In this document: positions 46,995 to 58,738 of the stretch, piece after piece
How positions within the stretch are numbered: the first letter of the stretch is position 1
How the letters are laid out: every line of letters begins with the position of its first letter
Assembly (NCBI GenBank): GCA_964058845.1
Contig: CAXKVR010000116.1
Span: 1 to 64,000, forward strand
Direction of reading: 5' to 3'
Length of the DNA stretch: 64,000 nucleotides
DNA from: Carex sylvatica
Lineage: Eukaryota; Streptophyta; Magnoliopsida; Poales; Cyperaceae
Position numbers and translations under genes: made by a program
Notes under the pieces: model-generated
What the model saw: only the letters and a program-made list of their open reading frames with translations
The model's database searches: none
What the model was told of the DNA's origin: nothing

Positions 46995-47197
46995 GAATTC
47001 GTATCCTCTGCATTAACTCAAAAAGGAATCTTTTGAGTTAATACATCATGGCCGTCCAATAAGATTAAAGATTCGTGCAAATTAAATCCGCACTAATAGT
47101 GAAGACCACCGTATTTTAGGCGGGACCGGATGGGCTCCGTTTACAATCGGACGGTAGATATAGATTCTCTTTTGAGTTAATGCAGACGATGCGGACA
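46995..47197. mobile_element. MITE with tgcattaactcaaaa ends, copy 2
   Basis: Left end gtatcctctgcattaactca; right end, inverted, ccgcatcgtctgcattaact. The interior is alignable with 32115-32335. It lies between the ABRE and the bZIP transcription unit, about 510 bp from the ATG. Confidence 0.75.
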
Positions 47198-47706
47198 TGA
47201 AGGGCATCTTAATAATTTCGTAAACCCTCGCTTAAACCCATCTGGTGACTGGTGCTACCGCTCGGCGATTAGCCTCCTCAGTGTCCCTTCTTGCTCACGA
47301 CTCTCAATTCGACCTTTCTTATAGCAAAAAGAAAAACAGAAATTGACCTTTCGCCTTCACTGATACGCAAGAGGTATGATCCTTTTTTTTTTTTTCTTTT
47401 TTTTTTTTTCTGATCTGGATTTCATTGCGTAGTTAAATTGCTGTTGGTATTCGACTGAATTTGTTTTTTTCTGCCTGATTTATGACCTGTATTTATTTTT
47501 TCTTCTCTCTAGACTCTAGTCCTCTTTCAGGCAATAAAGCAAGGTGAGGTGAGCCTCGGAGCAATAGCCAAAGCGAGAAAGAGCATATTTAAAGCCACAC
47601 GCAACCTTCCATAAGTAGAAAAAACGAAAGCGACCTCTCTCTCTCTCTCTCTCTATCCTCATATCTATCTTCTTCTTCTCCTTGATCTCGGAGTGATCGA
47701 TCATCC

Positions 47707-50590
47707 ATGACGTCCGATGAAACAGAGATCACCTCGCGGCACCATAACCTCGATCAGGGCCAATACACTGATAAAGACTTGAGCAGCGTCGGTTACCCCC
47801 TTACGCGCCAGAATTCAATCTACTCTCTCACCCTTGATGAAGTCCAAAACGCCGTCTGTGAGCCGGGTCGCAACTTTGGGTCCATGAACATGGACGAGTT
47901 CTTGACCAACATATGGAATGCCGAGGAAGACCAGGCCCTCGGTCAAGCAACCGGCTCCACCGCCACCGCCTCCTCTGCCTCCTCCGGAGGAGGCGACGCA
48001 ACCACCTCTAACGGAGGTGTTGTTCTGACTTTACAGAGGCAGGGCTCCCTCACTGCTCCGCCGCCGTTAAGCAGGAAGACAGTGGAGGAGGTGTGGACTG
48101 AAATACACCGGGCACAGGGAGGAGGGCCACTCATCCCACGTGGGACCCACCAGCAGGCAATAAATGGAGGTTCAAGTGACAGACAGCCCACCTTTGGGGA
48201 AATGACCCTTGAGGATTTTCTTATCAAGGCTGGAGTTGTGCGTGATCCCACTGTCAGTGTAAGAGCAGCAGCACCGCCGCAATTCGGACAGATGACGGCG
48301 GTGTACCCAATTGGAGCAGAGATGTATGGAGCTCCAATAATGGGAGGGGCCAATGTGAATATGAATATGAACATGAATGGGGGGATGATTCATGGGATGA
48401 TGGTGGGGCCAGTAGGGAGTCCCGGGACACCTGACGGGATGGGGGATGATGTAACGGGAGGCTATGATAGGGGAAATGGGAGGAAGAGATCGGCAGGTAC
48501 AGCAGGGATGGGGGAAGAGGGGTTTGTTGTTGAAAAGGGAGTTCAGAGGAGGCAGCGTCGCATGATAAAAAACCGTGAATCTGCCGCCCGCTCTCGCGCC
48601 AGGAAACAGGTTATTTTACTTTGTTATTTTTTTACAATTTTTATTATTGTGAATTGGTGGATATTATCATGCACGGTGCAATGAATTATGAATGGGATTA
48701 TGAAAGACCAAACTGTACAAATGGTTCCAAGCAAAACTAACAAAAGCAACTATCATTAGCTTCGGCTTTTTCTTGATGGGCTCTACATTGTCATTAAAAT
48801 TATCTACACAGAGATAGAAATATTTGAAATTTGCTCTTGTGACAGTTTAGCTTAAATGATTCCATAATATACCCTATATATACTTCCATTGCACATGTAA
48901 ATTATGACACATATCGATATATCAAACTATCAATGATACTGTTTCATTCAAGAGTTGATTGAAACTTTTTTTGCCAAGGTTTCTTTCAAAATATTAAACT
49001 TTAGGATATGCAGTTATGCACACTACCAAAATTATTAGCAAGGGTGCAAAATTTAATTGTCTTTCTTTTGCAACCGGTAAATCTCATTTGTCTGTAACTT
49101 CGGCTAATTGCATGCATTGCGCACTGCTTTTATATGCAGTGGGCGTAAACTGGAAGCTGGGTGGCTTGCACGCCCCTGGTTTCCTATTGAACTAATAAAG
49201 AGATGTACAAAGTCAAATATCTTTAATAGTAACGTATGCATTTTTGTTGCATTAAATGCCGCACTAGCACAGACCTTTTCTTTTTTTCTAATCTGATTCA
49301 TTAAATGTGGTTAGTTATATACTAGCATGCACTTATATATGCACTGTGTATGTCAATTGTGATGCTTTAATTAGAAACTGTCTAATTTGTGTAAATGTTG
49401 TTCATGTTCCATGGAGTTTACAATTAGCATACTTGACCGATATATTAACCTTTGGCCTTCAGTGTTTAAGACTCATTGTTGGTTTAGTTTGCTTCTTGGG
49501 GCATATTGCACCCGTAAACCTTCTTGATTCAAGGACAGATATGTATCGGAGCTTGGGCTGTGTGTTTCAACAATAATCTCACCTTGGTACATGCATATTC
49601 TTACCCTATGTATAGTTTCTAATATATCAGTTTACATTATAAAACTCCAACCGTTGATCGAATTGCCAACTAAAGATAATTGCCAGGTTATATTCATTCT
49701 GTCACAACATGATTCCTGCGTACCATTAATATATTGATGATTTGTATATTTTCGAGTTCATATTGAAGGAAATGCATAAGAATTCTGTTAGGTATAAGCA
49801 GATATTATCTTGTCCTCCCGGTACTCTACAATGAAATCAAATTAAATTCATTAGCTAAGTTACTATGCATATACTTAACCTGTAAATATGGTATGTATTT
49901 ACTTCTATGGAATTGGTTAGCTTCCAGTTGTAACGGATGGTATGTATTTACTTCTTAGTTAGCAATTCTCCAAAAAAAAAAATGTAGATACTTCTTAACT
50001 AGCTTCCAGTTGCACTGGATGGTATGTATTTACTTCTTAGCTAGCTTCCAGTACTTCTTAGTTAGCAATTCTCCAAAAAAAAATATATAGATACTTCTTA
50101 GCTAGCTTCCCTGTCACAATATGTTGCGGATTAGTTAGTCCCTTTTTGTCTATCATTAAGCTAGAGCTAATTGATGTAATTTGTTTTGATGAAGGCATAC
50201 ACTGTCGAGCTTGAAGCAGAGCTAACTCTCTTGAAAGAAGAGAATGAGCGCCTCAAAGAAGAGGAGGTTATGAATTTTTTTTCTCTTTACCTGCTTTTTA
50301 ATTTTCCATCTTTCTTTGTGCTAACAAAGTAATTTGCTTTGACACGCAGAAGAAGGTCATGGAGCTAAAGCGTCAGATGGTACTATATATGCTCATTTCT
50401 CATTTACTCTGCCTATTCTTATTGTTTTGTTTTATGTTGTTAGCAACAGTACTGACATTATGCAAACATCTTTTGTTGAAACTTGTGGTACTGTAAAATG
50501 CAGTTACTCGAAGCCATAACAGAGCAGGCATATGTGCATGCACAGAAGGCAAAGGGATCCCTTAGGCGTAGCTTCACTTGCACTTGGTGA
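47707..50590 (+). CDS. Group A bZIP transcription factor (ABI5/AREB/DPBF type)
   Basis: Nuclear ABA-response regulator binding ACGT-core ABREs. Four exons, 47707-48609, 50195-50266, 50350-50379 and 50504-50590, all phase 0, give 363 residues. Conserved blocks in order: C1 LTRQNSIYSLTLDEVQ and NFGSMNMDEFLTNIWNAEE; C2 LQRQGSLTAPPPLSRKTVEE; C3 QPTFGEMTLEDFLIKAGVV; the basic region RRQRRMIKNRESAARSRARK, ending in the NRESAARSRARKQ signature split exactly at the exon 1/2 junction; a leucine zipper (VELEAELTLLKEENERL); and a C4-like tail GSLRRSFTCTW with a phosphorylatable RxxT/S pattern. The RQxS sites in C1 and C2 are SnRK2-type sites by family knowledge. A CT-rich 5' UTR and a probable leader intron (donor near 47371, acceptor near 47512) precede it. 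Intact. Confidence 0.95.
49890..50115 (+). repeat. Short tandem duplication in bZIP intron 1
   Basis: A block with ggtatgtatttacttctta, gttagcaattctccaaaaaa and gatacttcttaactagcttc occurs about twice, with partial extra copies. Likely slippage within the 1.6 kb first intron. Confidence 0.65.
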
Positions 50591-51204
50591 TTTTCAAACA
50601 GGCAAAGAAAGCTCATAATCTTTTTTTTCTTTTCTTGGAAGGCTCTTGGACTCTATTGTCGCTGTTCGGTTGGTGTTTTATTAACTCTAGTGGTTTATTA
50701 TGGTAATAAATAGGTTAATCTTATAGTTGCTTGACAGCAGAGTGAGTACTTGTTAATTTCTAGTGTTCGTACTGTGTATGAATTTTTTTTTTTGGTGAAA
50801 ACAATAGTGGCGAATTTGGATCTTTTCTGAAAACAATAGATGGATGGTTTTCAATTTTATATTCATGGTGCTTAGAACTTTGCTGTCATTATAAAGATCG
50901 CAATAATATGTATGTTTTTTTTTCATTTGGTCCTACCATGTTTTCCCAGTTGGCTGTACATGCATACATAAATCACAACTTCATCGATCATAGATTAGTT
51001 TCAACAATGGCATTTCATATTTCACGTCATAATTAAGCAAGTCAGGTGCATCATGATCATCCTATCATTGCTTCCCATCTTTCATTTTCCCTGCGAGAAG
51101 CAAACAAAAAGCTCCCGTGTTCTGTCTCCTCTCTCAACCTTGTAATTAAGTTTTGAGAAATGCTTCTTTTGTACAGTTTGTTGTCTTCTTTTGTACACAT
51201 ATTA

Positions 51205-51305
51205 ATAAATGCTAAAAAAAATTCAAAAAAAAAATGTAAAATTTGGCCTCCAAGCATATTTTAATATGGAGATCATGTTGAATGGTTCGAATCGTCTGCT
51301 ATGTT
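51205..51305. mobile_element. Half copy of a foldback MITE
   Basis: Matches one arm of the ttggagaccaaat family (aaaatttggcctccaagcat, tatggagatcatgttgaatggttc). The other arm is missing. Confidence 0.55.
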
Positions 51306-52370
51306 TGGTTATGAACTAACTGAATCGAAGGTGGTCAATGAACATCAGATCAAATTTAGTGTCATTCAATTTATGTTTAGATTTGCATATACAAATTTAA
51401 AATTCGTTAAGATCAAATGAATATGAATCTTGATGTGTATCTAACAGCTCTGACCGAGACGTATCGAGCCACCACCACCACTCCAAGAACTAACTGATTA
51501 ATTATGATAACTACTTGTGTCTCCAACACTATTGGTATCGAAAGTTGGCCCATTGACGGCCCACTTTATGTAGGTCTTGTTGGGCTATTGGACTGTGGAC
51601 ATAATTAATGCCACTGGATCGTAGATATTAACAGAGATATAATGGCCTCGTGGGAAGCTCGATCTGATAGTAATGGACCATGTACGTCAGAGAAACAAAT
51701 TGTGTGTTATATATATATTTAATGGACCATGTACGTCGTCAAAGGTGACATAAAAATAAGTCCCAAAAGAGACAAATATATGAAAAACCCAACTATTATC
51801 TGTGTCATCTTTTTGGACAAATCATGCATATATCTTGTGACCATATATATATAAGTAATTTGCATGTCACATAAAGGCACTAAATGTGAAAAAAAAACGT
51901 TTCTATTTCTTCAAATAATGCATGCACGATGCTACTACATAATATGTAGACAGATATATACTCAGTGAAATTAGAAAATTTAAATGAGCCCAAATATCAT
52001 ATAGAATATTGATATTGATATTGATATAACGATGGTCTCAAAAATAATTCCATTTTACTGTCCATACATAGCAAATGCCCGCCATAACACACAGGATCAA
52101 TACAATGTAAATTACAGTTTTGAACAACTGACAACAATTTGACAGTACATTAAGGTTTCTTATATTACTAAATTGTTGCCACTTCAAGAAGCATCCTATC
52201 TTTAGTGAAACAAAACGCAGTAGAACTGGCCCCCATAACCCGCATTTCTTCAGCAAAAAAATAAGAATCCACACTAGCACACGGGAGAAAGCGATATTCC
52301 TAAAGAGAAAGGACCATCCAGTGAATAAGGCTGGAGCCCATGCCAGTTCTTAGGATTAAAATTATCAGTA
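51306..52370. other. Gene-free stretch between bZIP and ankyrin loci
   Basis: The minus strand at 52280-52038 has a hydrophobic ORF (LVWILIFLLKK) that could be a further 3' exon of the ankyrin/PGG gene, but splicing does not join cleanly. Otherwise nothing supportable. Confidence 0.4.
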
Positions 52371-52373
52371 TTA

Positions 52374-54500
52374 TTAAATGTTTACATCGTAGATTGCATA
52401 TATGCCCATAGTGAATGCCACACCCATGAATAAGGCAGCACACCAGATAACCCACACCAAGAACTTCATCGCAATGTTTCTCTTCCGAGGGACAACACAT
52501 AACAAAAGCATCATAACACTAACAGATAAAAAAAGAGCTACCATGTCATATATTTGGAAATAATTTAAAGAATCACCGAGGACAGGTTGACCTTTAGTCG
52601 TTTGATGATCCTTATCATCAGGTTGAAATCCTCCTGGAGGATTTAATGCTGCTTGGAAGGTGACAGTTGCCACCAACGCAACCACCAACAACAGAATTTG
52701 CGGATCATGTCTATTTTCCTTTTTCTCCTTTTGAAACTCTAAAGTTCCATTTTCTATGTCATTTTTCGAGCCGAGAAAACCGGGTCGCCACAGTGATGTT
52801 CTTGGAGTTGGTATTGGATTTGAACTGTCACTTGAAACAATGACAGGGATCCCCTACAGACAACACTTCAGCCGCAGTCTTTCCCCCAGCTGCTCGTATC
52901 ATCTCGCCAAGGAAGAGATCTTCGTTCTGCAGCCGTGATACCAACAGAACATCGAGTGGAGTTAAGGATGCCATGTTCATGATGTTCACATTGATGGTCG
53001 CTTTATTCAACAAAAATTTGATTACTGGAGATGCAAAGGGTTGCAATTTGTTAAGTACATGCATAGAAAGGCATCAAGATAAATATATAAAACCACATTT
53101 TATTAGAAAGAAGAGTAGTACTAGGGTGCTCTGAAGCTCACTTTGGTGAGCTTAACTTCAAAATCTATCCGAATGACTTCAAACAATGGATCCAAAACGT
53201 TAAAACCGATATATTTCACAAGTGATGGATTTACATGTCAAATTTATGAATGTTTTAATTAATTTATTATAACGTCAAGCAGTAAAAAAAAATGAAAGAA
53301 TTAAAAATTAACTGAACCTTTTTTTTCTGCTTGATTTTATAGTAAATTAAGTCGAAAATTTATAAATATAACATGTAAACTCATCACTTCTGAATTTCGT
53401 CGATTTGAACAGTATGGATTTGTCATTTGAAATCTATCTGATAGATTTTAAAGTTAAACTCACAAAGAGCTTGGTGAGCTTAAGAACACCCTCCTAGTTC
53501 TACTCCAAAAAGAAAGCTATGGCTTACTGATAATTGCTTGTTTGCCACGGCATGATGCAAAATATATAGTATTTCCTCTGTCACCCTTTGCATTAAGGTC
53601 CTGCACCTTGTCGATCAAGTACTCAACTGTGTCAAAAGAATTATATTTGACAGCCAAATGAAGTATAGTTTCTCCACCATTTGTAAGCCTAAGCACTGCC
53701 TCCGCACAGGCTTCCACTCCGCACAGGCTTCCACTAACTCTTTGACGATTGCTGTCCTCCTCTTTTTAACAGCAATATGAAGAGGCAATAGCCCTTCGTT
53801 TGTCTCACTTAATAAACAAAGGTCCAAGTCAGCCTGCAGGAGAAAATGAACTTTGAATTACAAGCAGATATTTTGTAAACTATAAGATCATAAAGGATTG
53901 CTGACAACAAAATGTTTACAATTAAGTTAATGTTACATCCTATATAGTAGTTGTTTTCTCATTTGGATCTAGTTTACTGTTTTTTTCTGCATGAATATAT
54001 TTGTTAAACAAATTAATTACCATCAAAAGGGGCAGTCGGTACATAAGTTCAGCATGGATTATTATAGTTAGGGTACATATTACGAAATTTAAACAAAAAA
54101 AAAATCATAAAGAGGCGCATTAATTTGTAAATCTTCATAATAAGTTTCAAGTCTATCAGTAGATAGCAAGGACTGCACTGAGGTGTCCCTTTATTTTTTA
54201 TTTTTGCTTTGGCTCATAACCAAGAACAGCTAATTGCATTTCAAAAGAAAATCAAACTTTATTAGAATGTATGAATGGAAGGGATGAAAGATGAAGGATA
54301 TGTGTCCATAGGCTGTAACTTTTATTTTTTGATGCAGAAAACAATCCGTGATAAATTACGTTACTAACAAAACTGAAAATATATGCTTTGATGCTTTTTT
54401 AATAACAGGCTACACACCTGAGCCATATTTTGAAGCAATTCAAGAAATCTTTTTTCACCAATTAAAAAGAGCCCTAAAATGGTATCAGGTAAATGAGTTG
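52374..54500 (-). pseudogene. Ankyrin-repeat/PGG-domain (ACD6-like family) protein, broken
   Basis: Minus-strand blocks: a possible exon near 54500-54418 (GLFLIGEKRFLELLQNMAQ, then a GT donor); ankyrin repeats from 53833 (GLLPLHIAVKKRRTAIV, GGETILHLAVKYNSFDTVEYL); a further part at 53064-52850 (NMASLTPLDVLL); then the PGG domain at 52691-52374 (TVTFQAALNPPGGF and hydrophobic segments). A tandem 17 bp duplication at 53701-53734 shifts the frame inside an ankyrin repeat. A second frame change occurs at the CCCC run near 52851. N-terminal exons were not found. Family members are plasma-membrane proteins linked to defence; this copy looks dead or misassembled. Confidence 0.78.
53113..53505. mobile_element. 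Foldback Mutator-like MITE in ankyrin gene intron
   Basis: The ends gagtagtactagggtgctct and (inverted) gagtagaactaggagggtgt match. The flanks tagaaagaa and caaaaagaa agree at 7 of 9 positions. Same family as 35827-36245. Confidence 0.75.
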
Positions 54501-54851
54501 ATTTGAGAAGATGTTACTCCCCACAAAGTGAGAGATTCACGTACCTTGAGTACACAGTACATAGATTGTGAGTTTCAATTTACTCTCTTCTAGTATATAG
54601 TTTTCTTTTGTTTTTTTCGAAATCTTCCCAGCACATGCAAACAAAGGACAGAGTCTTCTTTGATCGGGTCTTTGAATCTCCATGTAGAAGGCTATGAAAC
54701 ACAACTGTGAATTAAAGAAAAGCGAAATTATAATTTTAATGCAGATCAAAATATATTCTCCATAAGATTCAAAAGCACATAAGAAAGCAAAATAGAATGA
54801 GTAAGAAAATGTTGCCTTCTATTGATACACACCTTAGAAAGATACAAGAGA

Positions 54852-57800
54852 CTAGGGAGATTGTACTTGCAGTGTTCCTATCTCTCCATTGAAGTGGATG
54901 AATGGAATATGAGATATCTTATGCCAATCATCCCCTTCATTGGGTTGGCATCTGCGTATTAGATCTGGGCATTCCTCGATGTATAGTTCTGTGAGGTTTT
55001 GGGGTAAACCTCTTTCCGATAATGATCGCAACTCAGGGCAAGAAGAAATGTGTAACTTCTTCAAGGAAGTGAACAAATGTAATTGGGAAGGAAGGCAACT
55101 CAGCATTTGGCAATTACGGAACTCAAGCTTTTCCAGGGAGGTTAATTGGTTGAACCAACTTTCTTCATCTTTCATATTACAATATAATGAAAAGGAATTT
55201 TCTACCAAAAGCGTACGCAATGAAGGCAACCTTCCTAGTCTTGGGAGGCTCACAATACTATATCCATTGCCGCACAGGTGCAGGTAAGTTAGAGATTGCA
55301 AACATTGATCTTCATATTCTTCACGAGAAATCTCATCCAAGGGATGTTCTTCATAGGTGTGTCGGATTTCCTTAGAATCAATTATTACTAACTCTCTCAA
55401 TTTAACAAGGTGGTTTAACCCTCCAACAAAGTAAATTTGGGTAATATACGTAAGGTGAAAAACCTCAAGGGATTTTAAACGAGTACAATCTATAGACACA
55501 GATTGTTGGCTAGTTATTCTAAAGTGAACAAGGGAAGGCATCCGTACTGTATGAATATTACAAAGTTCCCAACAGTCTGACAATGTAAGCTCTATCACTG
55601 ATGTTAAAGAGCATGGAGGCAGTGTCATCAGTGCCCCGCAATCTTTCAAGTGGAGCTTTTTGAGGTGTGGAAATATTTTCTTTCCAACCTCTCCATCCTC
55701 CCAGTTTCTCCAACGTGGCATTCCAGAAAATGTCAACTCCTTCAATGATGGAAATATCACATCAGAGCTGCCATAAAATTCACCACCGACCTCATCAATT
55801 GATAAAGCAAGAAAGCTGAGAAGTTCGAGGGAAGGGAGCTCCCCAAAAGCAGGAAGGCTTCTTAAACAGAAGTTGGATAAATGAATAACCTTAAGATTGT
55901 AAAAAACAGCAAGAGATGAGCACATCCACCCTGGAAGAGATTCCCCACTGCAGCCACCGATTTTTAGTATTTCTAAACTGGTGGATGGCTTTAGGGCATC
56001 AAGAATCTCCATTTTCACCTCGGTTGTTGGTCCATGGTTGTCATTGTTCAAATATTCATTGTAATCAAATCTCAGGTCTAAACTTTTAAGGTACTTTTTC
56101 TTGTCTAATTTAGATTCACCTGCTTCTTCTTTATTAGATACATTCTGGAGCTCACTTAGAAGAAGGTGCCCACTGATATCATTCATATCCTTCAACTCAC
56201 TGATTCTATGTCCCTCGCTCTTTCCTATGCGGAATTCCTCAAGCTCTTGGAGCTTAATTAGTTTCCCTATACTGAAAATTAGAGAAATGGTATCAGAGCT
56301 TGCATATAAATGCCGCAAGTTTGTAAGTTGATTCATTCTTTTAGGCAACTTTTCAAACTTACAGCCTCGCACATCTAGCACCTGAAGATGGCATAAGGCA
56401 CAAAATTCATCAGGAATCAACTTAATACCAGTGAAGGAGAGATCCACAAATCGGAGATGCCACAGTAGACAAGCATCATTAATGGGATCATTTGTTTCAA
56501 GCACAATATAAGATGAATCCAACACACGTAGACCCTTGTAATTGGCAAAGATATTGTTAATGAATTTATCACTGCAGTTTGTCCAATTACCAAACAAAAT
56601 CACAGTTCGTAGTCTTGTATTATTCTCGCATTTCCACTCTACCTCTGAATTATCACAATCTATACCCAAGTGGCGGGCTGAAGATGGGAGATGCTTATCG
56701 TGACTTCTAACGAAACAAAATTCATTAGAGGAAAGAACAATAGCTAACTCTCGCACTAGATCATGCATGACGTACTTGCCATCACTTAATGTTGGCTGAA
56801 AGAAGATTTTGTCGACGAGTTTATCAAACCACTTCCTTCCTATATCTTCTAATCTAATTTCTCCTTTGTTGAGCCTATCTTTCTCTTCTTTGCTTGGTTG
56901 AATAAAGCCATGTGCAATCCACATCTGAACCAATCTTTCCCTTTCAAACACATATTGTTTTGGAAATATGGAACAATATACAAAGCATTGTTTTAGCTCA
57001 GATTCCAAATAATTATAACCAACACCAATAGAAGGAAGGATTTTCTCGCGGGCACCTTCAATGTTCCACCAATCGCTTCCACAAATATCTTCCCAGAATT
57101 CTTTTTCTAATCTGGTACTTAACAATGTCCCAATAACCACGCCTGCTAGAGGCAACCCGTGCAACTTTTCAGCTATCTGTTTACCAATTTTTTTCAATCC
57201 CTCTTGTTCTGACAGAGACAGAGTTGGTTGATTTCCAAACTTGAAACCACCAAATGCATAATACTGAAAAAGTTCCCAAAATGAATCTGGTTTCAAAACA
57301 TCCAGTTTTACTTCAGGCAGAGTTCCTATTGTGTTTGCAATACTTGTGCTTTGGGTGGTTACAACAATAACACTTCCTACCTCCCCATAATAAAGCACTG
57401 ACTGCAGCCTGCTCCATACGTGCTCTGTCCTGTCGGTCAAATCATCTAAGATAAGTAAGAATCTCTGATTGTTGATAGTTTTGATAATCCTCTTTTCAAC
57501 AATATTCAAATTTTCTGAGCATATTGTTGTAGATCCATGCTCGATACCACACTCTTTAAAAGAACATAACATATCTTGCATAATTTTCTTAGCATCGTGA
57601 TTTTCTGAAACATAAACCCAGGCTTGTAAAGCAAAATGCTTTTTCACTCTCTCATCATTGTAGATCATTTTAGCAACAGTAGTTTTCCCAACACCTCCTA
57701 GACCAACAATGGGTATAATCGCCAGTTTCCGATTGCGGATGGAATGAGGTTCTGCTATAGTAGTAATCGTTGTTACTATATTTTTACTTTGTTCTGACGC

Positions 57801-58625
57801 ATCACCCTTTTTAACTGTGCCACTAAACATTGATTTCCCAGATTCACTCAAGCCTAACAAACCCTTTTTACTTTGTTCTGGTGCATCACCCTTTATAACT
57901 GTCCGAATAAACATTAGTGTCCCAGGTATACCCCAGCTTAACAAATTCCTGAATATCTTATCAGAAAGGCTGCTGCTCCCTTCTCCTTCTCCCTGTTGTA
58001 AATTAGGATCATCTAAAGCTTTATGGTTAAAATCTCCATATATAACGTTTAATATCATGTCCAAGATTATCTCGATTTCTTTATCCCGGCAAAATATGGT
58101 TACACCAGGGGCTAAATTGGAGCTTGTTTCACTACCAAGATTGCCCAAATGTTCTTTTCCTTTATCACTATGAACTTGTACTTTAATGAAATCACCCACC
58201 CCCATGCACAGCTTATCAAGCTTCTTAACAACAAATTTCAACTCCTTCAAATCTTTACCAGGAAAAAATAGACTTTTAACCATCTTACCAGATGAGGAGG
58301 CAATTTCACTAACCTTACCCTTTCCCTTGATACTCTCACGAATCTTCTTGGTCTCAAAGTTATCCAGAACATCTTCTACCTCATACGCAGCATCTTTCAG
58401 CTGCTCAAGCCATATGTCGAGACCCTTGTTAGTAATTCGCCACTTCTCGGCTGATTCAATCACGCTTTGGATATGGGGAAGTTGAATCTCCAAGTTAGTG
58501 AGCATCTCCCTGGTCTCAGTGTGCAGTTTATAGTTGTCACCGAGGAAGGAGCGGCCTTGATCGACCACCTTTCCAATGACGGAAGATGCAAATCGCGCTC
58601 CCACTAGCAACTCCACTCCAGTCAT
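54852..58625 (-). CDS. CC-NB-LRR (NLR) disease-resistance-type protein
   Basis: Intracellular immune receptor of 1257 residues in one exon. The Rx-type coiled coil spans about 1-150 with an EDVID-like YEVEDVLDNFE (81-91). A short RDKE motif lies at 180-183. The NB-ARC has the P-loop GLGGVGKTT (308-316), RNBS-A (HFALQAWVYVSE), kinase-2 LLILDDLTD (390-398; the usual W after the aspartates is absent), RNBS-B SVIVVTT (418-424), GLPLAG (490-495), RNBS-D CFVYCSIFPK (547-556) and MHD (620-622). LRRs run from about 680 to 1230. About 95 extra residues (205-300) lie between the RDKE motif and the P-loop, containing an internal near-duplicate (KGDAPEQSK / KGDASEQSK). All ATPase motifs are intact, so probably functional. 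Four 64 bp repeats lie just upstream. Confidence 0.95.
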   Translation of the reverse strand: MTGVELLVGARFASSVIGKVVDQGRSFLGDNYKLHTETREMLTNLEIQLPHIQSVIESAEKWRITNKGLDIWLEQLKDAAYEVEDVLDNFETKKIRESIKGKGKVSEIASSSGKMVKSLFFPGKDLKELKFVVKKLDKLCMGVGDFIKVQVHSDKGKEHLGNLGSETSSNLAPGVTIFCRDKEIEIILDMILNVIYGDFNHKALDDPNLQQGEGEGSSSLSDKIFRNLLSWGIPGTLMFIRTVIKGDAPEQSKKGLLGLSESGKSMFSGTVKKGDASEQSKNIVTTITTIAEPHSIRNRKLAIIPIVGLGGVGKTTVAKMIYNDERVKKHFALQAWVYVSENHDAKKIMQDMLCSFKECGIEHGSTTICSENLNIVEKRIIKTINNQRFLLILDDLTDRTEHVWSRLQSVLYYGEVGSVIVVTTQSTSIANTIGTLPEVKLDVLKPDSFWELFQYYAFGGFKFGNQPTLSLSEQEGLKKIGKQIAEKLHGLPLAGVVIGTLLSTRLEKEFWEDICGSDWWNIEGAREKILPSIGVGYNYLESELKQCFVYCSIFPKQYVFERERLVQMWIAHGFIQPSKEEKDRLNKGEIRLEDIGRKWFDKLVDKIFFQPTLSDGKYVMHDLVRELAIVLSSNEFCFVRSHDKHLPSSARHLGIDCDNSEVEWKCENNTRLRTVILFGNWTNCSDKFINNIFANYKGLRVLDSSYIVLETNDPINDACLLWHLRFVDLSFTGIKLIPDEFCALCHLQVLDVRGCKFEKLPKRMNQLTNLRHLYASSDTISLIFSIGKLIKLQELEEFRIGKSEGHRISELKDMNDISGHLLLSELQNVSNKEEAGESKLDKKKYLKSLDLRFDYNEYLNNDNHGPTTEVKMEILDALKPSTSLEILKIGGCSGESLPGWMCSSLAVFYNLKVIHLSNFCLRSLPAFGELPSLELLSFLALSIDEVGGEFYGSSDVIFPSLKELTFSGMPRWRNWEDGEVGKKIFPHLKKLHLKDCGALMTLPPCSLTSVIELTLSDCWELCNIHTVRMPSLVHFRITSQQSVSIDCTRLKSLEVFHLTYITQIYFVGGLNHLVKLRELVIIDSKEIRHTYEEHPLDEISREEYEDQCLQSLTYLHLCGNGYSIVSLPRLGRLPSLRTLLVENSFSLYCNMKDEESWFNQLTSLEKLEFRNCQMLSCLPSQLHLFTSLKKLHISSCPELRSLSERGLPQNLTELYIEECPDLIRRCQPNEGDDWHKISHIPFIHFNGEIGTLQVQSP

Positions 58626-58738
58626 TTTAAGAGAAATAACGAACCAAAAAAAAAAAAGAGCGGGGAAGATCTGACTATCTGAGTGATAGATTCAACGGGG
58701 TGTTTGTGTTTGGGGATAATAATTGGGAAAAGTTTAAA

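Noticed and set aside
47943..48374. 143-residue minus-strand ORF opposite bZIP exon 1
   Set aside because: A shadow of the GC-rich coding exon of the bZIP gene.
57817..58485. Plus-strand ORFs opposite the NLR
   Set aside because: Antisense shadows of the NLR coding sequence.
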